From: an uncultured Beijerinckiaceae bacterium
GTDB lineage: Bacteria > Pseudomonadota > Alphaproteobacteria > Rhizobiales > Beijerinckiaceae
Direction: 5' to 3'
Length of the DNA: 15,687 nt
Assembly (NCBI GenBank): GCA_937863205.1
Contig: CALMGA010000535.1
Coordinates: 1 to 15,687 of the forward strand
This document shows positions 1-8,586 of the stretch, in pieces. The notes under the pieces were generated by a model, which had not been told where the DNA came from, ran no database searches, and saw only the letters and a program-made list of their open reading frames with translations. The stretch's first letter is position 1, and every line of letters begins with the position of its first letter. The position numbers and the translations under genes are program-made.

Positions 1-103
1 ATCCGAGATCGACACGACCATGGAATGGCGCCCTGCTGCGCATGAGCAAGATCAGGAGTGACATGTATTCGGGGTCCACTTGCCGCTTTGTTGTGCCGCA
101 TGG

Positions 104-121
104 AAAAGCTCAAGCTTGAGC
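104..121 (-). terminator. Candidate intrinsic terminator of the operon (weak)
   Basis: Bases 108-121 form a perfect 14-base palindrome (GCTCAAGCTTGAGC). On the minus strand it is followed at once by TTTT (107-104). Read in the operon's direction this is a 5-bp stem with a 4-base loop and a short U-tract, about 85 bases past the last stop codon. The stem is short and the U-run is only four, so it is at best a weak Rho-independent terminator. A second small hairpin (GAGCC/GGCTC, 118-132) overlaps it and is an alternative fold. Confidence 0.4.
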
Positions 122-186
122 CATCACGGCTCGCTTTCGGGGCACCCAACCCGAGCCTGCCTCGCGAGCTGGCGCTCGTCGCGGGC

Positions 187-210
187 TTGATCGGCGGACG
201 TGCCGATCAA
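187..210 (-). terminator. 9-bp hairpin overlapping the last stop codon of the operon
   Basis: TTGATCGGC (187-195) and GCCGATCAA (202-210) are perfect inverted repeats separated by six bases. The minus-strand stop codon TGA (209-207) lies inside the first arm as transcribed. No T-tract follows, so it is not a textbook intrinsic terminator. It could be a 3'-end stabilising or Rho-assisted stop hairpin for the five-gene transcript. The structure is seen in the sequence; the role is inferred. Confidence 0.4.
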
Positions 211-2213
211 CGATCAATAAGCACGAGTGCGACCTGCATTGTCGGAGGAAAGGGCAGCGGAGCGGCGATCAGAGGTTCGGTCCCCGGGCAACCGCTGAGT
301 TGACAGAAGGTGTAGAACCAGCCCTTCTGCAAGATGTCATCGGCGTAGCGGAAGGCATGGCTGGTCGCTACAAGTAATACGGGAGCGGCTGGCAGGGTCA
401 GCACCGGGCTCAATTGGCATAGCATCGCATCGAGTGCCGAGGCGTGCTGCTGGAAGAACAGCGTCAGCGGAGAGTCGAGGGCCGGATTGGGCGTGATCGA
501 GCCATCCGCCGCCACGCTCGTCGCCTCAGTCACGGTGATGCCGAGGGGTTTGACGTCCAGTTGCACTTGCAGCAGCGCGTGCAATCCGGTGGGAAGCGGT
601 TGATTGTCCAGCGTGCCGTTGACGGACACCTGCAGGTTGAGCACGGCCCCGCCGGGCACGCCGCCGGTCAACAGCTGCCAGTTCCCGACCGTGCCGTTGA
701 AGGCGACGCCGCCGTCGGGCGCCACGTAGTTGTTGAACTTGGATGGGAAGGCCTGCTGGACCGCCAGCACTTGGTTCGCCTTGGCAACAGCGACGATGCT
801 GACGGCGGGCCAGCCGTTCAGCGCGATGCCCCCGAAGAAATTGGCTTCCGGGAAGGTCGAGGGCAAACGGAGATTCTTGCCGTTAAACAAGAGAATCGGC
901 GTTTGCGTCGTGGGGTCGAGTATCACCGGCGAGGCCGTCACCGTGTCGCAACCCTGCGCCGTCAGCGTCAGGCTGGCGGGGGCCGTGCCCGGCAGGGTGC
1001 CGGTGTGGCTCATGGATGTCGGCACCGTGCCGCCGTTCGAGGTCGAAAAGCCTCCCGGCTCGATGCGCAACTGCATGATGTTGGAGACGTCGAACGCGAA
1101 GATCACCGGGCTGATCGCCTCGCTCGCGAAGTCCAGGGCCGTCGCGAACGCATCCGTGCTGGCGACGAAGGTGTTGATCGTCGGAGCCGGTAGCGACGCC
1201 TTGAAGTTCTGGCTGGCAGGTGGCCCGCTGTAGCCGACGAGGCCGTAGGCGGTGACGAAGAAAGAGAGGGAGCAGCCGGCAGCCATCGTCGTCGTGGTGC
1301 TGCCTTGCAGCGCCTGCGCGCCGTCGAAGGTGCCCATGTTGTCGATGTGCAGCGCGCTGGCGTTCGTCGTCGTCCAGTTCAGTTCCACCACCATCTGAGC
1401 GGCGTTCAGGTTTAGCGACTGCAGGGTCGCGTCGAAGGAGGTGATCAGCGGCGCCCCCACCGCCACCGTGACCTGCTTCTGGATCTGCGCGTAGTAGGGC
1501 ACGTTGCTGATCGTGTCCGAGACCGACAGCGTGAAGGTGGTGGACGCCTGCGGCACCAGCGCCGGCGCGCTTGTGCCGGGGTACTGGCCACTGCTGGCGA
1601 GCGGGGGCGCGCTCGGCGTTGCCGGCACCGTCACCACGGTGCCGCCGTCCGCGTACTGGATCTGGTAGGTTCCCTGCGGGCCGTCCCAGTTCAGGCTGAC
1701 GCTGTCGCCGACGGTGATGTCGGACGGGGCGACGTAGAAGTTCACCTCTCCCCAGCCGTTGGGGAACTTCGTGACCGGCAGCTGCTGCGTCGGGCAGTTC
1801 CCGTCCGGGCCCAGCGTGCAGTCGTTGGATCCCTCGGTGATGGTCACGCAGGTGGTGCCCGGTTCGCCGTTCGCGCAAACGTTGTTCAGCACGAACACCA
1901 GGCTGTGGGAACCGACGCTCACGCTCTTGTTCGGCGCTCCGAAGACGAAGATGAAGTCCGTCCCCGTGCCGGTCGTCGTGCCGGCGCTCGGCCAGCCGGC
2001 CGGCGGGACGGGGCTGACGAGGGAGGCATCCGCCACGAGATCGGTCGCATCCACGCCGACGGACAGCGTGATCTCGACGCCATGGATCACCACCGGCGTG
2101 TCGGGCGTCGGATTGGTCGCCACCACCGTCACCTGTACGCTCGTCGCGTTGGTTCCCGAGGCCTGGACGGGAAAAGGACTCGTTGTCAGGGCGTAGTTGA
2201 GGGCTGTGTTCAT
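207..2213 (-). CDS. Ig-like beta-sandwich protein of unknown function (668 aa), last gene of operon
   Basis: No function recognised. The open frame runs 54 codons further upstream, but that part lies inside the previous gene. I chose the ATG at 2213, which begins MNTALNYALTTSPF and lies 17 bases past the upstream stop; no strong Shine-Dalgarno is visible. There is no N-terminal hydrophobic signal, so the product is probably cytoplasmic or released by a non-Sec route. It reads as a chain of beta domains. The N-terminal part (about 1-140) has alternating beta-strand patterns and a short Cys-containing stretch. Two consecutive Ig/PKD-like segments follow at about 155-260 and 260-350, with the pattern SVSLNW, then TTFTLSV, then VELNWTTTNA. 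The C-terminal half is Gly/Val/Leu/Thr-rich and ends in a Cys/Pro-rich patch before VALVLIDR. Ig-like chains usually serve structural or binding roles, which would suit a partner of the giant upstream proteins; that is inference. Confidence 0.8.
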   Translation of the reverse strand: MNTALNYALTTSPFPVQASGTNATSVQVTVVATNPTPDTPVVIHGVEITLSVGVDATDLVADASLVSPVPPAGWPSAGTTTGTGTDFIFVFGAPNKSVSVGSHSLVFVLNNVCANGEPGTTCVTITEGSNDCTLGPDGNCPTQQLPVTKFPNGWGEVNFYVAPSDITVGDSVSLNWDGPQGTYQIQYADGGTVVTVPATPSAPPLASSGQYPGTSAPALVPQASTTFTLSVSDTISNVPYYAQIQKQVTVAVGAPLITSFDATLQSLNLNAAQMVVELNWTTTNASALHIDNMGTFDGAQALQGSTTTTMAAGCSLSFFVTAYGLVGYSGPPASQNFKASLPAPTINTFVASTDAFATALDFASEAISPVIFAFDVSNIMQLRIEPGGFSTSNGGTVPTSMSHTGTLPGTAPASLTLTAQGCDTVTASPVILDPTTQTPILLFNGKNLRLPSTFPEANFFGGIALNGWPAVSIVAVAKANQVLAVQQAFPSKFNNYVAPDGGVAFNGTVGNWQLLTGGVPGGAVLNLQVSVNGTLDNQPLPTGLHALLQVQLDVKPLGITVTEATSVAADGSITPNPALDSPLTLFFQQHASALDAMLCQLSPVLTLPAAPVLLVATSHAFRYADDILQKGWFYTFCQLSGCPGTEPLIAAPLPFPPTMQVALVLIDR

Positions 2214-2230
2214 CGCTGGGGCGGGTCCGG

Positions 2231-5200
2231 TCAGGTGTTGCCTTTGAGGGAGGTCAGTTGCAGCCAACCCTCCCGCAGGGTCAGGTTGGCGTCGGGCAAC
2301 AGCGCAGTGTCGTCCGCATCCACGATCGCGGTCGTTTCCCAGGTGCCGGGTGCGGTCTGCTGGATCCAGTTCCACAGGCCCTGGTCTTCCGCCGGCTTGG
2401 GGGTGCGCAGCGTATCGGGATCGGCCAGGATCGGCCCCGTGCGGAACGTCACCTGAAGCGCGCGGATGAAGGTCTCGACGACGTCGGCTGGCAGCGCCGC
2501 CGCCGCGACCGGCAGGATGCCGGTGTAGGCGTGAACCGAGCCGCGCGGGTCGAGCAGCATGGTCACCGTGACGGACTGACCCGCCCCCGGGCCTTGCGGC
2601 GATGCGGGCTGCGGAGCGAGCGCGATGTCGCCGGCGTAGCTCCCGCCGTTCACGATGGCCTGGATGTAGGCGTCATCGGGCGAGAGCTGCTGCGGCACGT
2701 GGACGGCGTAGAACTTGGCGTAGGGCTGCGCCGCGTCGGGAAGGAAGTAGCCGATCAGCCCGTCGTCGCGCCGCGTCAGGCTGCCCAGCCGCACCGGGAA
2801 CGACACCTCGCCCACGCCGCCGTCGCTGTTCATCCAGGAATACGACGATGCCGGGCCGCTCGTCTGCGGCGTCACCATCGCGTCCCACATCTGGTTCACG
2901 CAGGCGAGCCCGTTCAGGGTGAGTTGCAGGCGCGCCTGCACCACCGCGAGCGGCCGGCCGATCAGCACGGACAGGAACTGGTCCTTCCGGCCGCCGAGCG
3001 GATCAACCATCCACAGCGTCTCGTCAACGGTTTGCAGCAGGTCCGCGAACACCGCCTGCGGTTGCGAGGCGATGCTCTGCACGACCGCCCGCAAGGCGGC
3101 GTTGGGGATGTCGGCCGGCGTGGCAGGCGGCGGATCGGTCCCGGGAGCCCCGGGGCGCGGCCGCCAGTTGCCCGGCGCAGGCATGGCGATCAGCTCACCC
3201 AGCATGACCCCGCCTTCGTCGTAGATGGCGAGCGCGCCGTCGAGATGGTTGGGCAGCACCCAGCCGCAGACCGCATTCGGGTTCGCCGACGTGACCGTGT
3301 CGCCGCCGGAGCCGTCGTTCGCCAGGAACGCCAGGTCGAGCCGCGCGCCTTGCACCAGCCGCGGGGGCAGCTGGAAGGCGCCGTACGGCGCGCCGGCCGG
3401 AAGGCTTGACGGCGACAAGCCCGTTCCCAGCAGCGGCTGGAAGCCCTGCGGCGTGTTCGCGGCCACGGCCTGCAGCGTCTGCCCGAACGCGTCCACGATC
3501 TGCAACGTGTTCAGCACCACCAGCCCGGCCCGGACGGGGTGGAAGTAGCTGCATTGCAGCCCGGTCCCCGTCAGCATCGGCACCGCGCGATAGCCGTCGC
3601 CGATCAGCGCGGCGATCGGTGGCGCCGCCGCCCCGCTCGTCGGGCTCGGCACGCACATGTCGCTGGTCGGCGTGGGCGGGAAGGCTTCCTGCGTCAGCAA
3701 GGTTTCCAGCTGCTGCGTGAAGCCGCTGAGCGCCTGCGACATCACATCCCAGCTGCCGACGGTCGCGATCAGCTGCTCCAGCCCGGCGGAGTCGATCGCC
3801 GGATTGTTCTGGAGCCATTGCTCGATCTTGGCCTGGAAGAACAGCGGCGCCTGCGGGGTCAGCACCGTCCGCCCCTTGTAGGGAACGCAGCAGCCGCTGT
3901 CGAAGCCGGTGCCGGCCCAGGTGTAGTCGGACCCATCAAAGGTCCAATCGTCCAGGGAGAACTGGCGGGTCGCGGCGGCGCCCGAGCCGGTGGGGTAGAA
4001 TTGTAGCTCCCACTCCAGCCACAGCGGGGTCCAGGCCTGCGCCCACGCCTGCGTCGCGAAGGGCAGCGGCGGCGTTCCCGACCACGTCGCACTCGTGCTA
4101 CCGCCCGCCAGCAGCGCGGCCATGGCCGTCGAGATGGCGTCCGCATCTCCGCTCACCGCCGAGGCGATCAGGCCGGCGCTGCCCGGATCCGTGAAAACGG
4201 ACTCCGCCAGCAGCCCGGGGACGGAAGGGATGCTCGTGTAGGCCGAGCAGGAGTCGATCAGTCCGGCCACGGTCTGCGTGTTGATCGCGTTCTGGCCGGG
4301 GATCACGAGGCCCGCGATGAGCTGGCCCGGCAGTCGGCATGCCAGGCTGCCGTCCGTGCTGCCGCTTCCGTTTTCGCCGAAGCTCGGCGAGCGGCCCAGG
4401 CCCGAGAACAGCATGACGGGATCGTTGGGATGGGAAAAGCTCGGCACCGCGCCGGACTTCAGCTGCAATCCCAGTTCGGCCAGCGTCAGGGTCGCGTCGG
4501 TGCCGGGAAAGGACCAGTTCTCGGCCACCCAGGCACCGGCTTCGGCCGCATCGGTCGGGTTCGGAAGCTGGCTCTGCAGGACCTGCACGTCGTAGGTCTG
4601 CTGCCATGCCTGCGAGAACAGGGTGCCGGTGCCCGGGGCCAGCTGCATTTGCAGAAACGCGGTGATGTCGTTGAGCGGAGGGGTCGTGACCGGGGCCATG
4701 CCCCATTGGTAGCTGGTGCCCTGCGCCAGCGCCCACCAAGCCGTGTAGAGCCTCGACTGCAGCGACTGCATCGCGCGGGTGCCGCGGTCGAGTTCGGCCT
4801 GTTGCCCGTTCAGCGCGGCGAGTTGCGCGTTCAGCGCGGTCGCTTGCGCGGGGGTGAGGTCCGGCGCCGCCGCGGCGCTCGCCGAGGCTTGCGGCGTCGC
4901 CGGCACGACGGTCCAGGTCGTCCCGCCGAGGTCGGACCCGAACCATGCGTCGCGGATCCCGTCCTCGATCAGCGCGGACCCGCCGGGCTTGCCGTAGTCG
5001 CCCAGCTTGTTGAGCATCGCCGCTTCCATGAGCTGCGCCAGCGCGACCCCCGTCGAACCCTCGTTGGCCACCTCGGCCTGCGACGCGATGAGCGCCGCCA
5101 GAGCGCCGATGCTGCTGTTGGCGACAGACACCCCGATGGTCGGCTGGGAGGTTGTTCCCCTGTTCGGCGGTGTGTAGGGCCACTGCACCTGCGCGACTTG

Positions 5201-6049
5201 GCCGTGGTACAGGCTGGTCGAGGGCGGCGAGACCGGCGCCGCCCCGTCGATGCACCAGTTCAGCGCGTCGGCGATCGTGGCGAAGCGCTCGGCCGGCGTC
5301 TGCGAATTCCAGAACGTCTGGTCGGTCCAGAACCAGGGATCGAAGGCGTTCACGCCGTGCAGCGGGTCGCCGGCGGGATCGGAATAATAGCCGAGAACGA
5401 GGTAGGTGTAGGTGTTGGGGCCGGCGTCCTCGGCCGGCAAGCCGGTGTCGACGAATGAGAAAACGTCCTGCATGAACGGCGCATAGGCGGCGAAGCTGAT
5501 GTTGCCGGGACCGACGGCTTGCAGGAACAGCGCTCCGCCGGGGTCCGTCATCGCCTGCCAGGCCTCGATCGTGTAGTTCCTCCCCAGCCTCCTGTCCGAG
5601 AGGGTGATCTGCGCCGATCCGCTGCCGACGTCGACGGCCATCTCGGTCGGCTGGAGCGGATCGAGAAACGTGCTGGTGCCGTCAACGCCGCCCGTACTGA
5701 GATAGTCGCTCTGGATGACCCAGATGGCGCACTGCCGGGTCGTTTCCGTGGGACCGAAGCGCACCACGACCCAGCGGTTCGGCACCAGGGGAAAGCGCAC
5801 GGTGCTGTCCGCGGAGGACTGCCGTCCCTGCGTCAGCGCGTCCGGCAGGCTCCAGCGCAGGTGGATGCCCGGCGTCGCCGCCGCGCCCGACGAGGTGTCG
5901 AACGGATCGGGGATCGGGCTCTGGAAGCTCTGCAACCTCGTATAGTCAGCGAAGTATCGGGCGAGCGGTTGCTGGTTCTCGGCGCTGACGACCCAGGCAT
6001 CGACGCGCACCGGGACCAGCAGGCTGGTCGAATCGGAGGCGGCAATCAC
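2231..6049 (-). CDS. Large protein of unknown function (1272 aa), operon gene 4
   Basis: I do not recognise an assigned function. The start is GTG at 6049, overlapping the previous stop as GTGA. It is supported by a strong Shine-Dalgarno GGAGGG (6060-6055) five bases upstream. There is no signal peptide. The N-terminal module (about 1-200) has compact motifs that look like conserved family blocks: GIHLRWSLPDAL at 61-72 and FPLVPNRWVVVR at 86-97. A Leu/Ala/Gln-rich helical segment at about 397-440 has heptad-like spacing and could form a coiled coil. The rest alternates Pro/Gly-rich loops with predicted beta-strands and Trp-rich patches. There are few charged catalytic-looking clusters, which reads more like a scaffold than an enzyme. 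The tight coupling to its neighbours implies near-stoichiometric synthesis with the 842-aa and 668-aa proteins. An uncharacterised structural protein is the safest label. Confidence 0.88.
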   Translation of the reverse strand: MIAASDSTSLLVPVRVDAWVVSAENQQPLARYFADYTRLQSFQSPIPDPFDTSSGAAATPGIHLRWSLPDALTQGRQSSADSTVRFPLVPNRWVVVRFGPTETTRQCAIWVIQSDYLSTGGVDGTSTFLDPLQPTEMAVDVGSGSAQITLSDRRLGRNYTIEAWQAMTDPGGALFLQAVGPGNISFAAYAPFMQDVFSFVDTGLPAEDAGPNTYTYLVLGYYSDPAGDPLHGVNAFDPWFWTDQTFWNSQTPAERFATIADALNWCIDGAAPVSPPSTSLYHGQVAQVQWPYTPPNRGTTSQPTIGVSVANSSIGALAALIASQAEVANEGSTGVALAQLMEAAMLNKLGDYGKPGGSALIEDGIRDAWFGSDLGGTTWTVVPATPQASASAAAAPDLTPAQATALNAQLAALNGQQAELDRGTRAMQSLQSRLYTAWWALAQGTSYQWGMAPVTTPPLNDITAFLQMQLAPGTGTLFSQAWQQTYDVQVLQSQLPNPTDAAEAGAWVAENWSFPGTDATLTLAELGLQLKSGAVPSFSHPNDPVMLFSGLGRSPSFGENGSGSTDGSLACRLPGQLIAGLVIPGQNAINTQTVAGLIDSCSAYTSIPSVPGLLAESVFTDPGSAGLIASAVSGDADAISTAMAALLAGGSTSATWSGTPPLPFATQAWAQAWTPLWLEWELQFYPTGSGAAATRQFSLDDWTFDGSDYTWAGTGFDSGCCVPYKGRTVLTPQAPLFFQAKIEQWLQNNPAIDSAGLEQLIATVGSWDVMSQALSGFTQQLETLLTQEAFPPTPTSDMCVPSPTSGAAAPPIAALIGDGYRAVPMLTGTGLQCSYFHPVRAGLVVLNTLQIVDAFGQTLQAVAANTPQGFQPLLGTGLSPSSLPAGAPYGAFQLPPRLVQGARLDLAFLANDGSGGDTVTSANPNAVCGWVLPNHLDGALAIYDEGGVMLGELIAMPAPGNWRPRPGAPGTDPPPATPADIPNAALRAVVQSIASQPQAVFADLLQTVDETLWMVDPLGGRKDQFLSVLIGRPLAVVQARLQLTLNGLACVNQMWDAMVTPQTSGPASSYSWMNSDGGVGEVSFPVRLGSLTRRDDGLIGYFLPDAAQPYAKFYAVHVPQQLSPDDAYIQAIVNGGSYAGDIALAPQPASPQGPGAGQSVTVTMLLDPRGSVHAYTGILPVAAAALPADVVETFIRALQVTFRTGPILADPDTLRTPKPAEDQGLWNWIQQTAPGTWETTAIVDADDTALLPDANLTLREGWLQLTSLKGNT

Positions 6050-8574
6050 GTGTTCCCTCCGTTGGTCGGGGTGAAGAGCATCTGCTCGGGCACCCGCACC
6101 AGCTGCACCGCGAACGAGGCGGGGGTGAGCGTCGGCTGCGGCGCCGGGAACTGTCCCTGCAGCGCCGTCGCCAGGGCGGCGATGTTCAACACCGGCTGCG
6201 CTGCCGGCCCGCTGCGGCTGTTCTGCCCGATCATCGCCGGCGTGAGCCAGTTCGGCGACTGCGGGTCGATGGTCGACCCGATGTTGGCGCCGTTCGCCCC
6301 GGCCACTCCGGGCAGGTAGCGCGGCGCGAACCCCTCGTCTTCCCGGCCGAACACCAGTCCCTCCGAGGGTTCGCTGAACGTGAGCTTCACCGGGAGGTCG
6401 GGATAGATCGCGATCATCACGTCCGGCGACACCCGGTCCAGCCGCAGCGGTTTCATCGGACTCAATGGTTCCGATGCGCTCCAGGCGCGGACTTCGAGAC
6501 CGGGCCAGCCGGACACCACGGCCGAGCGGAGCAGGAAGCCGGCCATCGCGGCAGGCGGAGCGGCCGTTTCTCCCGTGAAGTTCTCGCGCACCTGCGTCAG
6601 CACCGCATCGACGCTCCGATGCAGCGCGTCGCGCGTCAACTGGTGCAGCAGGCTGTCCCGGCTGCTCTGCATGCCGACGCTCAGCGCCCCGTCGAGCAGG
6701 GCGGCGGTCCAGTTCTCGTCGATGTAGAAGAAGCGGATGCTTTCCGTTGGCAGCATGCGCGCGTCCGGAACCAGGTTGTTAAACGGGACGCCGTCAAGAA
6801 TAATCGTCTGGGCGAGCCACCGCACGATCGCCTGCGGAAGGATCGAGATCTGGAAAGCCTGGTCGCCGCCGGACCCGACCTGCAGCCCGCTCAGCTGCTG
6901 GATCAGGTTCACCACGAGCGGATCGCCCATCAGTGCGGCCAGGTCGGCGGGAACGGAGGGGGCGGCGTTGGCCGGGTCGGTCGGCGCTTGCACGCCGTCG
7001 GCGGCGGTGAAGCCGCCGGTCTGCCCGACCGCGGCGGCGATGGAGTTGGCGAAATCGGTCGCCAGCCAAGCCTTGAACGCGTTGGAGACCACGTTGGCGT
7101 CCAGCAGTTCCGCCAGATCGGTGATGCCCGTCGCGGTCAAGGTCCCGCTCGCATCGAGGATGCCTTCGCTTTGCAGGTTCGGCCTCGTCTGCGGGGATTG
7201 CATGTATTCGTACAGGAGATCGATGGCGCCGTTCGCCAGGCGCCGCCACTGCATCAGGTCCGTCGCGAACGGCAGGTTCGCAAGCCCGAGCGAGCGCCCC
7301 GTTTGGAACGCGACCGCATAGGATTGATCGAAGAGGCCTGTGGTCTTGTCGTAGATCATGGCATCCGACACGCTCAACGCAATGCTCTGGTTATCCGCTT
7401 GTCCGGGATCGGCCGGCGTCAGGAAGCTGGTCACCGGCACGGGTGACAGCGGGCCGCGGTACCATGCGAAGGTCTGCTCGCCGGTGATCACCTCGTAGCT
7501 CATCGCGGTGTAACCGCTCTGCAGGCGATCGAACGTGATGGTGTCTTCGGCAGTTTGCGGCTCGTACTGCGGGAAGGGCGGAGGCAGGCGCAGCAGCAGG
7601 GTGGTGCCGCCGTCGCTTTCCGCGGAAACGAGGTTCAGCATCAGGTTGCGGAAATTCCCTTGCGCGTCGGCCGAACAGTTGAAGCTCCACGAGTACAGCG
7701 TGACCATCCGCACGCGGTCCATCCCGGCCGGTGGGGTCGGCTCCCCTTGGGTGAGGCAGGACTCGAAGCCTTCGAGAGAGACCAGGTGCACGACGTTGGC
7801 GGATTGCGCGGCCGTCGAGCCCATTGGAGGAACGGCGAACCGGTTCGCCATCAGGACGGAGAACATCCCGTCGTTTCTGCAATCACCCGCCGCCTTGCAG
7901 GCCGACGTGGCGGCCGTCGCGAGCACGCGCACGTGGCTCAGGTAGGGCAGGTCACCGAGACCGGGGATGAGCTGCGAGAAGGTTGCCGACGACATCTCGA
8001 TGACGTTGCACTGGATGCGTGTCGGGTCCTCGTCGGCCTCCAGCGTGAGGCTCGGCCCGAGCGTTCCCTTCGGCGGTCCGGTCGTCGACTTGCCGTTGAA
8101 GGTCGAGACCGCCACCTGGTCGAGCGGAAAGGAAGCGGTCCGGGACGGGTTGGCTTGGCTGCCCGCGGGCGGAGCAGGTGCTCCTCCCGGGATCAGCAGG
8201 TCATCGCTGGAAAACACCAGCAGCGCCAGCCATGGGCACGCGTTCGCGGCGGGGCCGGTCAGGGCCAAGCCGCGTTCCCACGGCAGCGAGGGCTGGCTCG
8301 ACACCAGCATGGGAATGTACTCATCGAACGCGCCCACGGCGTTCGCCGGCGGGAACACGCTGTGCACGTCCGCGGGATCGAGGTTGAAGCGCATCCCGCG
8401 GACGATGAAGGTTTGCGTCGTTCCCGGCGGGTTCTGGATGTCCGGGTTGCCGCCGTCGCTCGTGGTTTGCGTCGTGTCGACAGTCAGGCTTTGCGACAGG
8501 GAGAGCGTGTACTGCGCCGGTTTCAGAGATGGGATGTAGTTGTCGTAGAACGTGACATCCGTGTCGGCAGCCAA
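6046..8574 (-). CDS. Large protein of unknown function (842 aa), operon gene 3
   Basis: No known function recognised. The open frame can begin nine codons earlier (TTG at 8601), but that lies inside the upstream gene. The TTG at 8574 is preferred because GAGGAGG sits five bases before it, giving the product MAADTDVTFYD and 842 residues. No signal peptide or membrane helix is seen. Blocks that look like family signatures are a short SLPWERGL block near residue 95, the nearby CPWLALLVF, the block ALLDGALSVG near 620, GWPGLEVRAW near 688 and SEGLVFG near 735. A helical stretch around 625-660 (DSLLHQLTRDALHRSVDAVL) is the main predicted alpha segment; the remainder looks beta-rich. The gene sits 10 bases after the DUF6603-type gene and overlaps the next start, so it is co-translated with both. 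Structural or scaffold protein is my reading, held weakly. Confidence 0.87.
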   Translation of the reverse strand: MAADTDVTFYDNYIPSLKPAQYTLSLSQSLTVDTTQTTSDGGNPDIQNPPGTTQTFIVRGMRFNLDPADVHSVFPPANAVGAFDEYIPMLVSSQPSLPWERGLALTGPAANACPWLALLVFSSDDLLIPGGAPAPPAGSQANPSRTASFPLDQVAVSTFNGKSTTGPPKGTLGPSLTLEADEDPTRIQCNVIEMSSATFSQLIPGLGDLPYLSHVRVLATAATSACKAAGDCRNDGMFSVLMANRFAVPPMGSTAAQSANVVHLVSLEGFESCLTQGEPTPPAGMDRVRMVTLYSWSFNCSADAQGNFRNLMLNLVSAESDGGTTLLLRLPPPFPQYEPQTAEDTITFDRLQSGYTAMSYEVITGEQTFAWYRGPLSPVPVTSFLTPADPGQADNQSIALSVSDAMIYDKTTGLFDQSYAVAFQTGRSLGLANLPFATDLMQWRRLANGAIDLLYEYMQSPQTRPNLQSEGILDASGTLTATGITDLAELLDANVVSNAFKAWLATDFANSIAAAVGQTGGFTAADGVQAPTDPANAAPSVPADLAALMGDPLVVNLIQQLSGLQVGSGGDQAFQISILPQAIVRWLAQTIILDGVPFNNLVPDARMLPTESIRFFYIDENWTAALLDGALSVGMQSSRDSLLHQLTRDALHRSVDAVLTQVRENFTGETAAPPAAMAGFLLRSAVVSGWPGLEVRAWSASEPLSPMKPLRLDRVSPDVMIAIYPDLPVKLTFSEPSEGLVFGREDEGFAPRYLPGVAGANGANIGSTIDPQSPNWLTPAMIGQNSRSGPAAQPVLNIAALATALQGQFPAPQPTLTPASFAVQLVRVPEQMLFTPTNGGNT
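6055..6060 (-). promoter_or_regulatory. Shine-Dalgarno that fixes the GTG start of the 1272-aa gene
   Basis: The minus strand reads GGAGGG, then five bases (AACAC), then GTG. Together with the GTGA stop/start overlap this decides the start at 6049. Translation is probably coupled to the upstream 842-aa gene. Confidence 0.75.
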
Positions 8575-8579
8575 GACCC

Positions 8580-8586
8580 CCTCCTC
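8580..8586 (-). promoter_or_regulatory. Shine-Dalgarno that selects the TTG start at 8574
   Basis: The minus strand reads TGAGGAGGGGGTCTTG. The stop codon of the 1312-aa gene (TGA, 8587-8585) is embedded in the GAGGAGG ribosome-binding site of the next gene, five bases ahead of TTG. This favours a re-initiation start at 8574 over the TTG at 8601. Confidence 0.7.

Noticed and set aside
2214..2375. 54-codon N-terminal extension of the 668-aa protein
   Set aside because: It lies inside the upstream gene and its Arg/Asp-rich composition differs from the beta-rich protein beginning MNTALNYAL.
2258..3409. Long plus-strand open frame (383 codons) opposite the 1272-aa gene
   Set aside because: Arg/Gly/His-rich translation typical of the antisense of GC-rich coding DNA; no motifs or ribosome-binding site, and the minus-strand gene explains the region.
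4098..5255. Minus-strand 385-codon frame inside the 1272-aa gene
   Set aside because: Out-of-phase, Arg/Ala/His-rich translation; an artefact of high GC at third positions.
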